From contig NZ_FQUD01000006.1 of the NCBI RefSeq assembly GCF_900128945.1, positions 1 through 64,000 of the forward strand: a stretch of 64,000 nt of DNA, read 5' to 3'. The notes below the pieces were generated by a model. It had not been told where the DNA came from and searched no databases. It saw only the letters and a program-made list of their open reading frames with translations. The DNA is from Chryseobacterium sp. OV279. GTDB taxonomy: Bacteria > Bacteroidota > Bacteroidia > Flavobacteriales > Weeksellaceae. The position numbers and the translations under genes were made by a program. Of this stretch, positions 1 through 8,201 are shown one piece after another; the stretch's first letter is position 1; every line of letters starts with the position of its first letter.

Positions 1-37
1 GAAGCTTTTCTGTCGTTCTGTTCCTTATTTGCGGTTG

Positions 38-69
38 CAAAAGTAATTATTTATTTTTAATTGACCAAA
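38..69 (-). promoter_or_regulatory. Leftward promoter P1 (TTTG-N20-TACTTTTG)
   Basis: On the minus strand the -33 element TTTG (66-69) is followed after 20 bases by TACTTTTG (38-45), matching the Bacteroidetes consensus TAnnTTTG, with a GC-rich start region (GCAACCGC) downstream. It is the promoter nearest the left window edge. Confidence 0.55.
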
Positions 70-163
70 TGTTTCAGAGGAAAATTTTAAAGTTTTTTAA
101 GTAACCTTAACCCCTCCTAAACCTCAATCCTTACTCGCTTCTGCTCCCCGTTTAACCGGACTG

Positions 164-193
164 CAAAGATACAAACTTTTTTAACTCTCGCAA
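164..193 (-). promoter_or_regulatory. Leftward promoter P2 (TTG-N19-TATCTTTG)
   Basis: On the minus strand TTG (191-193) is followed after 19 bases by TATCTTTG (164-171) and then by CAGTCCGG. Both elements and the spacing fit the Bacteroidetes housekeeping promoter consensus. Confidence 0.6.
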
Positions 194-311
194 CTTTTAT
201 TTCTAAAAATTTTAAGAAGTTTTTCGTCTGTCTCTTAAAGCTCGTTTTAAATAGTTATGCTTATCTAAAAGCTCTTCTGTGCTACTGTATAACTCTCGTT
301 TTTCAGTGGGG

Positions 312-343
312 CAAAGATAACAACTTATTAATACGCAAAACAA
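312..343 (-). promoter_or_regulatory. Leftward promoter P3 (TTG-N21-TATCTTTG)
   Basis: On the minus strand TTG (341-343) is followed after 21 bases by TATCTTTG (312-319) and then CCCCAC. It is the most upstream of three tandem promoters firing leftward out of the window. Confidence 0.55.
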
Positions 344-462
344 GTTTATTTAACATAAAATTCATGAACAGGCCTTATAAATCCATAAGACACTGGGAAG
401 CAGAGAGAAAAATTTTAAACTAATGTTTGATTTTCAGGCTTGCCTTTTCTAGAATAGTGATT

Positions 463-1146
463 TTACCTTTTTGAACGTTCATAGATCAGGCTCAAAAACT
501 CGGCATAGGACTTTTCTAAGCCTATAATATCTCCGGATTTTAGATTTAAACCGCCGGTTCCGGAGGTGTCGGATTTTATTTTTGCTGAAGAAGCCTGGAA
601 ATAGAGGTTTTCATCGGCTGTCTTGGGTTGAACCTTAATAGTAGACCCTAAAAGTTTCTTTGTTGAAATGGTGTAGACCTCTTCGGGAATAATATCCAAG
701 GTAAGATACGACCTTGGGGTCAATATATAATCTTTCTTATTGATGTTAATCTTCTGATCTCTGTCTGAGGAAGCAAAAACATACAACATTCCTTTCTTTA
801 CCTTCAATTCTTCTTTGGGAGTATAGTATAAAGCAATTTTATAATTTGCCGGATTGAGGGGCTGCAGAGTTCCATCTATGTTTTCAAAAGGTTTAAATGA
901 AAATGTATTGGCTCCGATTTCTTTTGCCTTCTTATATATTAACGAAAAAATAGCAGCGTCATCATTTGAGAATCCCTGAACTTCTATTTCTCCCAAATAT
1001 TCGGCACCGACTGTAGATTCTGTTTTTTGATACAGGAATTTATCTGTGTTATCGTTTGTTTTTGCCACTTTTGAAAGGTATACATTCTGGGCAGAGCACA
1101 GATGGACACAGAATATGGAAATGGCAACTGCAAGATTCTTGATCAT
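463..1146 (-). CDS. Secreted protein of unknown function
   Basis: A 227-residue protein with an N-terminal signal peptide (hydrophobic residues about 5-17 ending in CSAQ, so cleavage is likely near residue 19). The mature part has a stretch around residues 45-80 rich in small and polar residues (EIGANTFSFKPF), then a predicted beta-rich region, and no motif that I recognise. It lies 2 bases downstream of rfbD and in the same direction, so the two are probably cotranscribed, but this gives no functional clue. Conserved hypothetical exported proteins of this kind are common in Chryseobacterium. The gene call is firm; the function is unknown. Confidence 0.75.
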   Translation of the reverse strand: MIKNLAVAISIFCVHLCSAQNVYLSKVAKTNDNTDKFLYQKTESTVGAEYLGEIEVQGFSNDDAAIFSLIYKKAKEIGANTFSFKPFENIDGTLQPLNPANYKIALYYTPKEELKVKKGMLYVFASSDRDQKININKKDYILTPRSYLTLDIIPEEVYTISTKKLLGSTIKVQPKTADENLYFQASSAKIKSDTSGTGGLNLKSGDIIGLEKSYAEFLSLIYERSKR

Positions 1147-1148
1147 AA

Positions 1149-2012
1149 TTATTGTTGTGTTAGTATTCTGACAGATTCTTCAAGACTGTTTTCCCAATGT
1201 TTGGGTTCAATCTTATATATCTCTTCTATTTTATCTAAAGACATGGTGCTTCTGGCCGGTCTTTTTGCAGGAGTAGGATACTGTTCTGTCGTCAGCGGGT
1301 TTAACTGTATTGAAGAGTTTGAAAATTCTGCAATCTTTTTTGCAAACTCAAACCATGTTGTTTCCGGATAGTTTGAAAAATGAAAAACACCAAAGCTCTT
1401 GTTTGGATTCTGAACGATGTCCATGATTGCTTCTGCAAGGTCATTGGCATTGGTAGGCTGTCCGAACTGATCGGCAACAATTCCAAGCTCGTCTTTCTGA
1501 GAAAAGAGGTTCAGCATGGTTTTAACAAAATTCTTATTGAACTCTGAGTACAACCAAGAGGTTCTCAAAACTATGGTTCTTGGGTTAATCTCCAAAGCCA
1601 GTTCTTCACCTTTTCTTTTTGATTCCCCGTATATTCCCGTCGGGCTGGTAAAATCATCTTCTGAGTATGGAAGATTTGTATCTCCATCAAAAACATAATC
1701 GGTGGAGATGTGGATCAGGATACTTTTATGATCAGCACAAGCCTGAGCCAGATACCCAACTCCGTCTGCATTGACTGCAAAAGCCTTATCAATTTCTTTT
1801 TCGGCTAAATCAACTGCTGTATATGCAGAAGCATTGATACAGTAGTCCGGCTTGTTGTCATAAAAAAAACTACTGACCTGATCTTCGTCTGTAATATCTA
1901 AAGTCTGTGAATCTGTAAATATGAACTCATAAGAGTTTTCAAAATCAGGGGCAATTTTTCTGATACAGTTACCCAACTGTCCATTGCTTCCTAATACGGC
2001 TATTTTTTTCAT
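1149..2012 (-). CDS. rfbD: dTDP-4-dehydrorhamnose reductase
   Basis: RmlD/RfbD catalyses the last step of dTDP-L-rhamnose synthesis, the NADPH-dependent reduction of dTDP-4-dehydrorhamnose, in the cytoplasm. The extended-SDR features are visible: an N-terminal nucleotide-binding motif (VLGSNGQLG, residues 4-12), the STDYVFDG motif and the catalytic YGESK motif (YxxxK). The length of 287 residues is normal for the family. I place the start at the ATG at 2012 (MKKIAVLG) because a longer reading adds nine residues that precede the first beta strand and have no counterpart in the family. The remaining rml genes are not in this window. The product probably feeds surface-polysaccharide synthesis, in line with the exopolysaccharide operon further right. 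Confidence 0.92.
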   Translation of the reverse strand: MKKIAVLGSNGQLGNCIRKIAPDFENSYEFIFTDSQTLDITDEDQVSSFFYDNKPDYCINASAYTAVDLAEKEIDKAFAVNADGVGYLAQACADHKSILIHISTDYVFDGDTNLPYSEDDFTSPTGIYGESKRKGEELALEINPRTIVLRTSWLYSEFNKNFVKTMLNLFSQKDELGIVADQFGQPTNANDLAEAIMDIVQNPNKSFGVFHFSNYPETTWFEFAKKIAEFSNSSIQLNPLTTEQYPTPAKRPARSTMSLDKIEEIYKIEPKHWENSLEESVRILTQQ

Positions 2013-2100
2013 CTGTAATTTTATTATTTTACTTATCAAATGTACTGTTAAAAGAAAATATTCACTTTATACTGCGTAATTATTTTCCTTTATCATGTGA

Positions 2101-2586
2101 TCACGAATTTCTTGCGTTCTGAGATCTTAAAAACTTCACTCTCGGCTGGAAATCTTTCTGTTCAAGGTCTACATAGAATTTATGGAACGTTTCTTTTATA
2201 TCTTCCGGATGAATTTCGGATTTTCTTGTTTTGATATTGAAATAGATCACGGTAACCCACAGTACGGCGTGAACCGTTTTTTCGTCAAGGCTTTTCATTA
2301 AAATTTCCACCTTAGCCGTTCTATCCTGTATTTCGATGGTTTTGCTGCTGATCACAACCTGCGTATTGTATCTTACTTCTTTCAGATAAGCGATCTCATT
2401 TTGAATGGCGATCCATGTACACCCTGTTTTCTTGGTGTATTCTTCATAGGTAAATCCATAAAATGTTTCTACATGATCTTCTCTGGCATTGAACATATAA
2501 TCCAGATATTTTACATTATTCAAATGTCCTATCGGATCACAATCGCTGAACCTAACTTTTACGGTTGTTGATACTTCTTTTTCCAT
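2101..2586 (-). CDS. Acyl-CoA thioesterase, 4HBT/YbgC hotdog family
   Basis: A 161-residue single hotdog domain. The N-terminal SDCDPIGHLNN motif (residues 14-24) is the 4-hydroxybenzoyl-CoA thioesterase signature, with the candidate catalytic Asp at 17. Proteins of this family hydrolyse acyl-CoA or acyl-ACP thioesters in the cytoplasm; the substrate cannot be told from sequence. It follows the ompH genes but is separated from them by a terminator hairpin at 2603-2625, so it is probably transcribed on its own. It is distinct from the second thioesterase at 39095, which belongs to the pigment cluster. Confidence 0.85.
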   Translation of the reverse strand: MEKEVSTTVKVRFSDCDPIGHLNNVKYLDYMFNAREDHVETFYGFTYEEYTKKTGCTWIAIQNEIAYLKEVRYNTQVVISSKTIEIQDRTAKVEILMKSLDEKTVHAVLWVTVIYFNIKTRKSEIHPEDIKETFHKFYVDLEQKDFQPRVKFLRSQNARNS

Positions 2587-2602
2587 AGCGCAAAAATAAA
2601 AA

Positions 2603-2625
2603 AACCACCTCTAAAAGAGGCGGTT
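2603..2625 (-). terminator. Rho-independent terminator after the ompH genes
   Basis: On the minus strand a stem AACCGCCTCT / AGAGGTGGTT with a short loop is followed by a run of T. It lies just past the stop of the ompH gene at 2650 and should end the bamA-ompH transcript. Confidence 0.7.
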
Positions 2626-2649
2626 AATTTATAAAACTTTGTTAATTTA

Positions 2650-3153
2650 TTAGTTGATCCCTAATTCTTTCTTAACAGCAGCTGTAGCATCAGCTCCAGA
2701 TCTGTAAACAAATGCCGGAGAATTTGCATCCATGATGAATTCGTATCCGTTAGCTTTAGCTACTTTCTCGATAGCATCATTTAATTTTTTCTCAATCGGT
2801 CCGAAAACAACATCTTTCTTAGCTTCTAAATCTTTTCCAGCTTTTTCCTGCATCTGTCCGATTTCTTCCTGAAGCTTCTGTAATTCTGCTTCTCTTGCTT
2901 TGTTCTCGTCAGCTGTTTTCTTAGGAGCTTCGTCCGTATACTGCTTTAATTTAGCCTGACCTGCATCTGCTTTTTTCTTGATCTCAGATTGTTTTGTATC
3001 TAAGAAAGTTTTTATATCAGCATCAGCTTTCTTTTTTTCCGGCATTGCATTAAGCACTCCCATTACATCTACAGTAGCAAATTTCTGAGCTTTTGCCATA
3101 CTTACCGACACAACCATTATTACCGCGGCAAATAATACACTTAATTTTTTCAT
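2650..3153 (-). CDS. OmpH/Skp-family periplasmic chaperone (second copy)
   Basis: A 167-residue protein with a signal peptide (MKKLSVLFAA, cleaved near SMAKAQ) and a long Lys/Glu-rich helical region at about residues 45-120, the coiled-coil arms of Skp. Skp-type chaperones hold unfolded outer-membrane proteins in the periplasm and hand them to the BAM complex. The gene directly follows a paralogue (3217-3768) and bamA, the usual order in Bacteroidetes. The two copies have diverged: this one has a more alanine/lysine-rich arm and a different C-terminal tail (VKKELGIN). It is the last gene before a terminator at 2603-2625. Confidence 0.9.
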   Translation of the reverse strand: MKKLSVLFAAVIMVVSVSMAKAQKFATVDVMGVLNAMPEKKKADADIKTFLDTKQSEIKKKADAGQAKLKQYTDEAPKKTADENKAREAELQKLQEEIGQMQEKAGKDLEAKKDVVFGPIEKKLNDAIEKVAKANGYEFIMDANSPAFVYRSGADATAAVKKELGIN

Positions 3154-3216
3154 AATTGGTAAAATAAATAATTTAATTTGTTTTTAGATTGTAAATTTAA
3201 GCAAAAGTTAATTGAT

Positions 3217-3768
3217 TTACTTTTTGCTTTTAGATTTTTCTTTTTTATCAGATGTGGATCCTTTTAATAAGATCGTCAAGACTTTTTCTGTATAATCATA
3301 TCTTGGAAGAAGGAAAAGCACATTGTTATCGGTTTTATCAAGAACCGTGCCCAATCCGTTTTTCTCAGCCATAGTTTTAATAGCGTTCCAGATCTCGTCC
3401 TGGAAAGGTACTACAAGATTTGTTCTCAGTTTTGTAATCTCTCCGTTAGCTCCAAAACGCAAACTGGTTGTCGTTTTGACGTTCTTTTCAAGATCCATTA
3501 CTTCTTTTTCTCTAAGCTTCAGCTGGTCTCCTATCAACAATACTTTCTCACTTTCAAATGCCGCTTTTTTTCTTTCGTACTCAGACTGCAGATTCTGAAG
3601 TTCAGACTGCCAGGTATCGATCTGGGAATTTAATCTTGCTTCAGCTTCTTTGTATTGTGGCATCTTGTCTAAAATATAGCCTGTGTCTACCACTCCAACT
3701 TTCTGGGCGTTTGAAAACCCGAAAAGAAGGAATAATACAAATGTGAAAATGATTTTAAAGTTCTTCAT
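3217..3768 (-). CDS. OmpH/Skp-family periplasmic chaperone (first copy)
   Basis: A 183-residue protein with a signal peptide (cleavage near FSNAQ, residue 22) followed by VGVVDTGYIL, the start of the Skp body, and a helical arm at about residues 40-115 rich in Lys, Glu and Gln. The C-terminus is strongly basic (DKKEKSKSKK). It lies 9 bases after bamA and 63 bases before the second ompH copy, so the three are almost certainly cotranscribed and act together in outer-membrane protein assembly. Confidence 0.9.
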   Translation of the reverse strand: MKNFKIIFTFVLFLLFGFSNAQKVGVVDTGYILDKMPQYKEAEARLNSQIDTWQSELQNLQSEYERKKAAFESEKVLLIGDQLKLREKEVMDLEKNVKTTTSLRFGANGEITKLRTNLVVPFQDEIWNAIKTMAEKNGLGTVLDKTDNNVLFLLPRYDYTEKVLTILLKGSTSDKKEKSKSKK

Positions 3769-3777
3769 ATCTATGAA

Positions 3778-6315
3778 TTATAATGATTGGTTCATTAAGA
3801 AGTGAGGAATCATTTTAGATTGTTTTTGTCCGGAAATCGTCTTATCAAATCCATAAGCAAAGTCAAATCCGATCAAACCAAAAGCTCCCATATAAACTCT
3901 TACCCCAATACCTACTGATCTTTTCAATTCAAATGGGTTATACGTTCCCCAGCTGTTCCATACGTTACCTCCTTCAGCGAATGTAAGTGCATAGATCTTA
4001 GCGGTTTGGTTCATTGAGATCGGGTATCTTAGTTCTAACGTAAATCTGTTATAGATTGTACCTCCTCCTTTTGGTGTAATATCATCTGGTTCTCCTCCGT
4101 AAGTGGAAGCATTTTCATATCCTCTTAAAGGAATCAATTCACGGCCGTCATATCTACCACCAAATAAACCTGTCCCTCCTACATAGAATCTTTCGAATGG
4201 CGGAGCACCCAGTTTTTTGTTATATCCATCCATGAATCCCATTTCAGCGGAAGATCTTAATACCAGTTTTCCAGCGATCTCGTTATAGATATCAGCTTTG
4301 AACTTGATTTTATAGAATTCCATCCACTTGTATTTATCCACCGGTGACATTGTAGAATAGTCTTTATTACTAAACAATGAGTAAGGGGCAGTCATTTTCG
4401 CGGAAAGTTCAATATTTGAACCCATTGTCGGGAAAATAGGGTCAAGACCTGCAGAGTTTCTGCTTAAACCTAAGTTAAGACTTAAGTTATTCGCATCACC
4501 GTAATATTCCGTAGTATCTCCAAACTGGAAAGGATAGTTACTGAATTTATAATTCTGAAACTGAATACCTGTGTATAGTGAGAAGTAATCATCCGGCCAG
4601 TTTAATAGTCTGTTCAGACCTACTGATGCGGAGAAAATATTAAGTTTCTGGGCACTACCAGTAGCATCACTATATTTTACTCTGGATGTATTTAAACTTA
4701 CCGAAAGCGCTGTCGGTTTTGTTCCGAACAACCAAGGTTCAGTAAAGGAAACTCCGTAGTTTTGGAAATACTGTCCTGCCTGTGCCTGGATAGACAAGGT
4801 CTGACCGTCTCCCTGAGGTACCGGCTTAAAGTCTTTAAACTTAAGGAAGTTTTTCAGAGAGAAGTTGTTGAACGTAAGTCCTAATGTTCCGATAAAGCTG
4901 TTACCACCGTAACCTGCCTGTAGCTGAACCTGAGAAGAACCTTTTTCAACTAATTTCCAGTTGATATCTACCGTATTATCCTGTTGGTTTGGCTGAATAT
5001 CCTGACCTACCTGCTGTGGATCAAAGAACGTCATTCCTGCAAGATCAAAGTAAGTTCTCTTAATCTCTGTCTTTTTGAAAAGCTCTCCCGGTTTTGTTCT
5101 TAGAGCTCTAAGTACCACGTGGTCATGGGTCGTTGTATTCCCCTGCCATGTTACTTTATTCCAGGTTGCCTGCTCTCCCTCAGTAATTCTGATTTCAAGA
5201 TTTACAGCATCTCCTGATACCGATTTTTCTACTGGTGTAACACTGGAGAAAAGGTAACCGTTATTCATGTACACAGATTTGATATCTGAGTCATCTTCTT
5301 TACCTCCGTCTTCTCCTACTTTTTTGTTGAAACCTACAGCATCGTAGATATCTCCTTTTTTATATCCTAAAAGTCTTTGTAAATGCTCTGTAGCGTAAAC
5401 TGTATTTCCGGTGAATGTAATATCCCCGATATAATATTTTTTACCTTCTTTAAGCTTTACATTGATCTCGTAATTGTTTCTTTTGTTTCTCCATACAGAA
5501 TCTGAAACGATAGTAGCATCTCTGTATCCTAAAGAGTTATAATAGCTTACAAGGCTCTGCTTGTCTTCTTGGTATTTTTCTTCAATAAATTTTGAAGATT
5601 TCAGGATACCACCAATACTAAATCTTCTTTGTTTGGTTTCTTTGAAAGCTTTATTTCTAAGCTTAGCATCAGTAACGCTTTGATTTCCTTCAAATTCGAT
5701 ATGGTCGATTTTTATTCTCTTGCCCTTATCTACGTTGATGGTCCAGTCTACCATAGACGGATCGTTTGCGTTTACTTTATCCTGAATGGTAATTTTAGCA
5801 TCAGCAAAACCTTTTTTCACGTAATCTTTAGGGACTTTCGTCTTAAGGCCGGAGATCAGGTTTTGAGTGATCTTTGTTCCAGGCTTCAGATTGTTGTCTT
5901 TGATCAGTTTTTCGTTTTTAGATTTACCAATCCCTTTACCTGCGAATTTTACTTCACCAAGTTCTTTAAGGTCTTGCAGGTAGAATCTTAAAATTATGGT
6001 TTCCCCTTCAATACTCTGCACATACACTTCAACTTCCGAAAAAGACTGGGTATCCCAAAGCTTTTTAACAGCGTTGCTGATTTTCTGTCCTGGAATATCT
6101 ACAACTTCGCCTTTTGTTAAGCCTGTAAATCGTAAGATCTGAGCCGGCGTGTATTTTTTTACCCCATCTACAACAATGTCTTTAAGCGTGTAAGTTCCTG
6201 TGCCATTTTCTGCATGTACAGCATTATTTACTTTAGTGCTGTCCTGAGGAGTCACTTGTCCATAAAAATGCGCAGAAGCAGCAAACATTATGATGGGTAA
6301 TAGTCTAAACTTCAT
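3778..6315 (-). CDS. bamA: Outer membrane protein assembly factor BamA
   Basis: BamA is the central Omp85-family component that folds and inserts beta-barrel proteins into the outer membrane. The 845 residues show a signal peptide (to about residue 20), a periplasmic region of POTRA domains to about residue 450 (repeating patterns such as YYIGDITFTGNTVY and VTWQGNTTT) and a C-terminal 16-strand barrel. The barrel contains the Omp85 signature region around ERFYVGGTGLFGGRYDGREL and the lid-loop-type GLIGFDFAYGF near the end. The C-terminus is unusual in not ending in an aromatic residue (MNQSL), as in many Bacteroidetes BamA proteins. uppS lies upstream and ompH downstream, the standard arrangement. 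Confidence 0.96.
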   Translation of the reverse strand: MKFRLLPIIMFAASAHFYGQVTPQDSTKVNNAVHAENGTGTYTLKDIVVDGVKKYTPAQILRFTGLTKGEVVDIPGQKISNAVKKLWDTQSFSEVEVYVQSIEGETIILRFYLQDLKELGEVKFAGKGIGKSKNEKLIKDNNLKPGTKITQNLISGLKTKVPKDYVKKGFADAKITIQDKVNANDPSMVDWTINVDKGKRIKIDHIEFEGNQSVTDAKLRNKAFKETKQRRFSIGGILKSSKFIEEKYQEDKQSLVSYYNSLGYRDATIVSDSVWRNKRNNYEINVKLKEGKKYYIGDITFTGNTVYATEHLQRLLGYKKGDIYDAVGFNKKVGEDGGKEDDSDIKSVYMNNGYLFSSVTPVEKSVSGDAVNLEIRITEGEQATWNKVTWQGNTTTHDHVVLRALRTKPGELFKKTEIKRTYFDLAGMTFFDPQQVGQDIQPNQQDNTVDINWKLVEKGSSQVQLQAGYGGNSFIGTLGLTFNNFSLKNFLKFKDFKPVPQGDGQTLSIQAQAGQYFQNYGVSFTEPWLFGTKPTALSVSLNTSRVKYSDATGSAQKLNIFSASVGLNRLLNWPDDYFSLYTGIQFQNYKFSNYPFQFGDTTEYYGDANNLSLNLGLSRNSAGLDPIFPTMGSNIELSAKMTAPYSLFSNKDYSTMSPVDKYKWMEFYKIKFKADIYNEIAGKLVLRSSAEMGFMDGYNKKLGAPPFERFYVGGTGLFGGRYDGRELIPLRGYENASTYGGEPDDITPKGGGTIYNRFTLELRYPISMNQTAKIYALTFAEGGNVWNSWGTYNPFELKRSVGIGVRVYMGAFGLIGFDFAYGFDKTISGQKQSKMIPHFLMNQSL

Positions 6316-6342
6316 TTTATCGAGTCTTTCTTTTCTTTAAAT

Positions 6343-7092
6343 TTATTGGGCTTTTATCTGATCGCCGGTTAATCCGTATCTTCTTTCTTTGTTTTGATAA
6401 TCAACAATACACTGGAAGAAAATATCTTTTGTGAAATCGGGCCATAGGACATTTAAAAACTGTAGTTCCGCATAAGCAATCTGCCAGAGGAGGAAGTTAC
6501 TTATTCTTATTTCTCCGCTGGTTCTTATCAACAGGTCTACAGGAGGAAAGTCTTTTGTATAAAGGTAGCTTTCGAATAATTTTTCATCAATATTCTCAAC
6601 ATCCACTTTTCCTTCCTTCACATCAGAACTGATGTTTTTCACGGCTTCCAGTATTTCGTTCTGTGAGCCGTAGCTTATGGCAAGCACTAAGTTACCTTTT
6701 GTGTTTTCTTTTGTAAGCTCTACTACACGTTCCAGCTGTTCTCTCACCAGGAGAGGAAGCTTTGCCAGATTCCCTATAACATGCATTCTGAGACCTTTGC
6801 TAAAGATTTCTTCAGCTTCCAGCAATAAAGTTTCCACCAGCAGATTCATCAGTGTACTTACTTCATCTGCAGGACGGCTCCAGTTTTCAGAAGAAAATGT
6901 ATACAGTGTTAAATAAGGTATATCAATCTCATTACAGGCATTAATGGCATTTCTTACTGCATTAATGGCATTCTTGTGACCGAAGGTTCTGTCTTCGCCA
7001 CGAGTTTTTGCCCATCTTCCATTGCCATCCATAATGATGGCGACGTGTTTCGGTAAATTCTCAGAATTTATTTTATCTTTAATCAACGACAT
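6343..7092 (-). CDS. uppS: Isoprenyl transferase (undecaprenyl diphosphate synthase)
   Basis: UppS condenses isopentenyl diphosphate onto farnesyl diphosphate to make undecaprenyl diphosphate, the lipid carrier for peptidoglycan and surface polysaccharides. All cis-prenyltransferase signatures are present: HVAIIMDGNGRWA (residues about 16-28, catalytic Asp), the TLYTFSSENW motif and the C-terminal RTSGEIRISNFLLWQ motif. The length of 249 residues is normal. It sits between the DUF6089 gene and bamA with short gaps (5 and 27 bases), so it belongs to the envelope-assembly operon. Its product is also used by the WecA-type transferase at 11587. Confidence 0.96.
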   Translation of the reverse strand: MSLIKDKINSENLPKHVAIIMDGNGRWAKTRGEDRTFGHKNAINAVRNAINACNEIDIPYLTLYTFSSENWSRPADEVSTLMNLLVETLLLEAEEIFSKGLRMHVIGNLAKLPLLVREQLERVVELTKENTKGNLVLAISYGSQNEILEAVKNISSDVKEGKVDVENIDEKLFESYLYTKDFPPVDLLIRTSGEIRISNFLLWQIAYAELQFLNVLWPDFTKDIFFQCIVDYQNKERRYGLTGDQIKAQ

Positions 7093-7097
7093 ATTAG

Positions 7098-7988
7098 TTA
7101 ATCACAATAGCACGGAGGTCTTCCGAATGAATAGGTAAGTCCTAAACTAAAAGTATTCATCCAGTCCTTAGACCTTTCGTCACCTATATTTCTTTTGTTA
7201 ATAAGTTCTTGCTCTCTTTCTTTAGAGACTGCATAATAGTTTCCAGACTGCAATAACGAAGCTCCTGTAGCAGGATCCAAAATATCCGCATTAAAGCTGG
7301 ATGTTACATCTTTTGGCATTAATCTGCTATGGTCAAGCTGATCCGTCATTGTATATCTGAATGTAGCTTCTGCAAATATAGCCCAATTATGATTGAACTT
7401 ATACTTTAAACCTACTCCAAAAGGAATATGCATCGTTACTTTTTTTCCTAATGTATATACCGGAGTACTTTTAAAATCCAGTTCATTAAGAGGAGCCTGT
7501 GCTACTCCGTCTGCATCTCTTCTGAAGTCGTTCACAAGATCTGCTTTGGGAGCATCAAACATCAAAGCACCGATACCTCCGAAGATGTATGGGCTTACCA
7601 TGCTTACCTGCTCATTATTAACAGGGAAAAGATTGTATTCGAACATTAAACTGGCTTCGTATACATTATTTTTTCCGTAAGAGTTTCTGTTCACTCTGTA
7701 TTCTTCTTTCGCAGCTTTATCGCTGAACTGGATCTGGTTGTAGCCAAGGTCCAATCTCACGGTCTGATGCGGGTTAAAATTAAATCTATATAATAAACCT
7801 CCATAAAATGGGAATCCCCATTCTGACATCCTGTCTAAATCCAACGGCTTTTGTAAAATGTAATTGGTCCTTCCTACGTCCCCAACTAGGTTACTCATCC
7901 CTAGACGAACTCCCAATTCGTTTCTTTGTGCTTTAACACTTACCATTCCAAGGAACGCAAGAAAGCTAAACAATAATTTTTTATTCAT
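7098..7988 (-). CDS. DUF6089-type outer membrane beta-barrel protein
   Basis: A 296-residue protein with a signal peptide (MNKKLLFSFL, cleaved near VKAQ) followed by alternating short strands typical of a small outer-membrane barrel, starting NELGVRLGMSNLVGDVG. Its place directly upstream of uppS and bamA and the GGLLYRFN/GVGLKYKFN strands match the DUF6089 family, which always sits here in Flavobacteriia and whose role is unknown. I use the ATG at 7988; the reading frame runs 15 codons further upstream, but those would put non-signal residues in front of a perfect signal peptide. A likely -10-type element lies at 8031-8038. Confidence 0.85.
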   Translation of the reverse strand: MNKKLLFSFLAFLGMVSVKAQRNELGVRLGMSNLVGDVGRTNYILQKPLDLDRMSEWGFPFYGGLLYRFNFNPHQTVRLDLGYNQIQFSDKAAKEEYRVNRNSYGKNNVYEASLMFEYNLFPVNNEQVSMVSPYIFGGIGALMFDAPKADLVNDFRRDADGVAQAPLNELDFKSTPVYTLGKKVTMHIPFGVGLKYKFNHNWAIFAEATFRYTMTDQLDHSRLMPKDVTSSFNADILDPATGASLLQSGNYYAVSKEREQELINKRNIGDERSKDWMNTFSLGLTYSFGRPPCYCD

Positions 7989-8030
7989 AAAAGAATATGG
8001 ATTTATGGTTATTTTAAAATTTAATTTTTG

Positions 8031-8038
8031 CAAATATA
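8031..8038 (-). promoter_or_regulatory. Probable -7 element for the DUF6089-uppS-bamA operon
   Basis: On the minus strand TATATTTG matches the Bacteroidetes -7 consensus TAnnTTTG, about 43 bases ahead of the chosen start at 7988. No good TTG -33 element is present at 19-21 bases, so the call rests on the -7 box and position only. Confidence 0.4.
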
Positions 8039-8168
8039 AAACATTTTTATATTAATGATATTCTTAATGTATAGTTAAAAATAAACAAAAAAACATAATT
8101 TGTTATAAAGTAAACGGCAAAGTGCCAAAAATATTCTTTTTTCCTTAGATTCCAAATACTGATAGTAT

Positions 8169-8198
8169 AAAAAAACCCCCATTTGCTGAGGGTTTAAA
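8169..8198 (-). terminator. Rho-independent terminator after the Wzc-like kinase gene
   Basis: On the minus strand AAACCC / GGGTTT form a stem around an 11-base loop and are followed by a run of seven T. It lies directly after the stop of the gene at 8202 and should end the exopolysaccharide operon. Confidence 0.75.
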
Positions 8199-8201
8199 AC
8201 G

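Larger units (their letters stand above)
1..462. other. AT-rich non-coding left edge with three leftward promoters
   Basis: I see no credible gene here. The stretch is AT-rich and carries three well-formed leftward Bacteroidetes promoters, annotated separately, spaced 126 and 148 bases apart. Between them are poorly conserved T-rich spacers. The gene they serve lies to the left of the window. Confidence 0.6.

Noticed and set aside
2591..2598. A TATTTTTG box just ahead of the thioesterase gene
   Set aside because: It is only 5 bases from the start codon, too close to act as its promoter.
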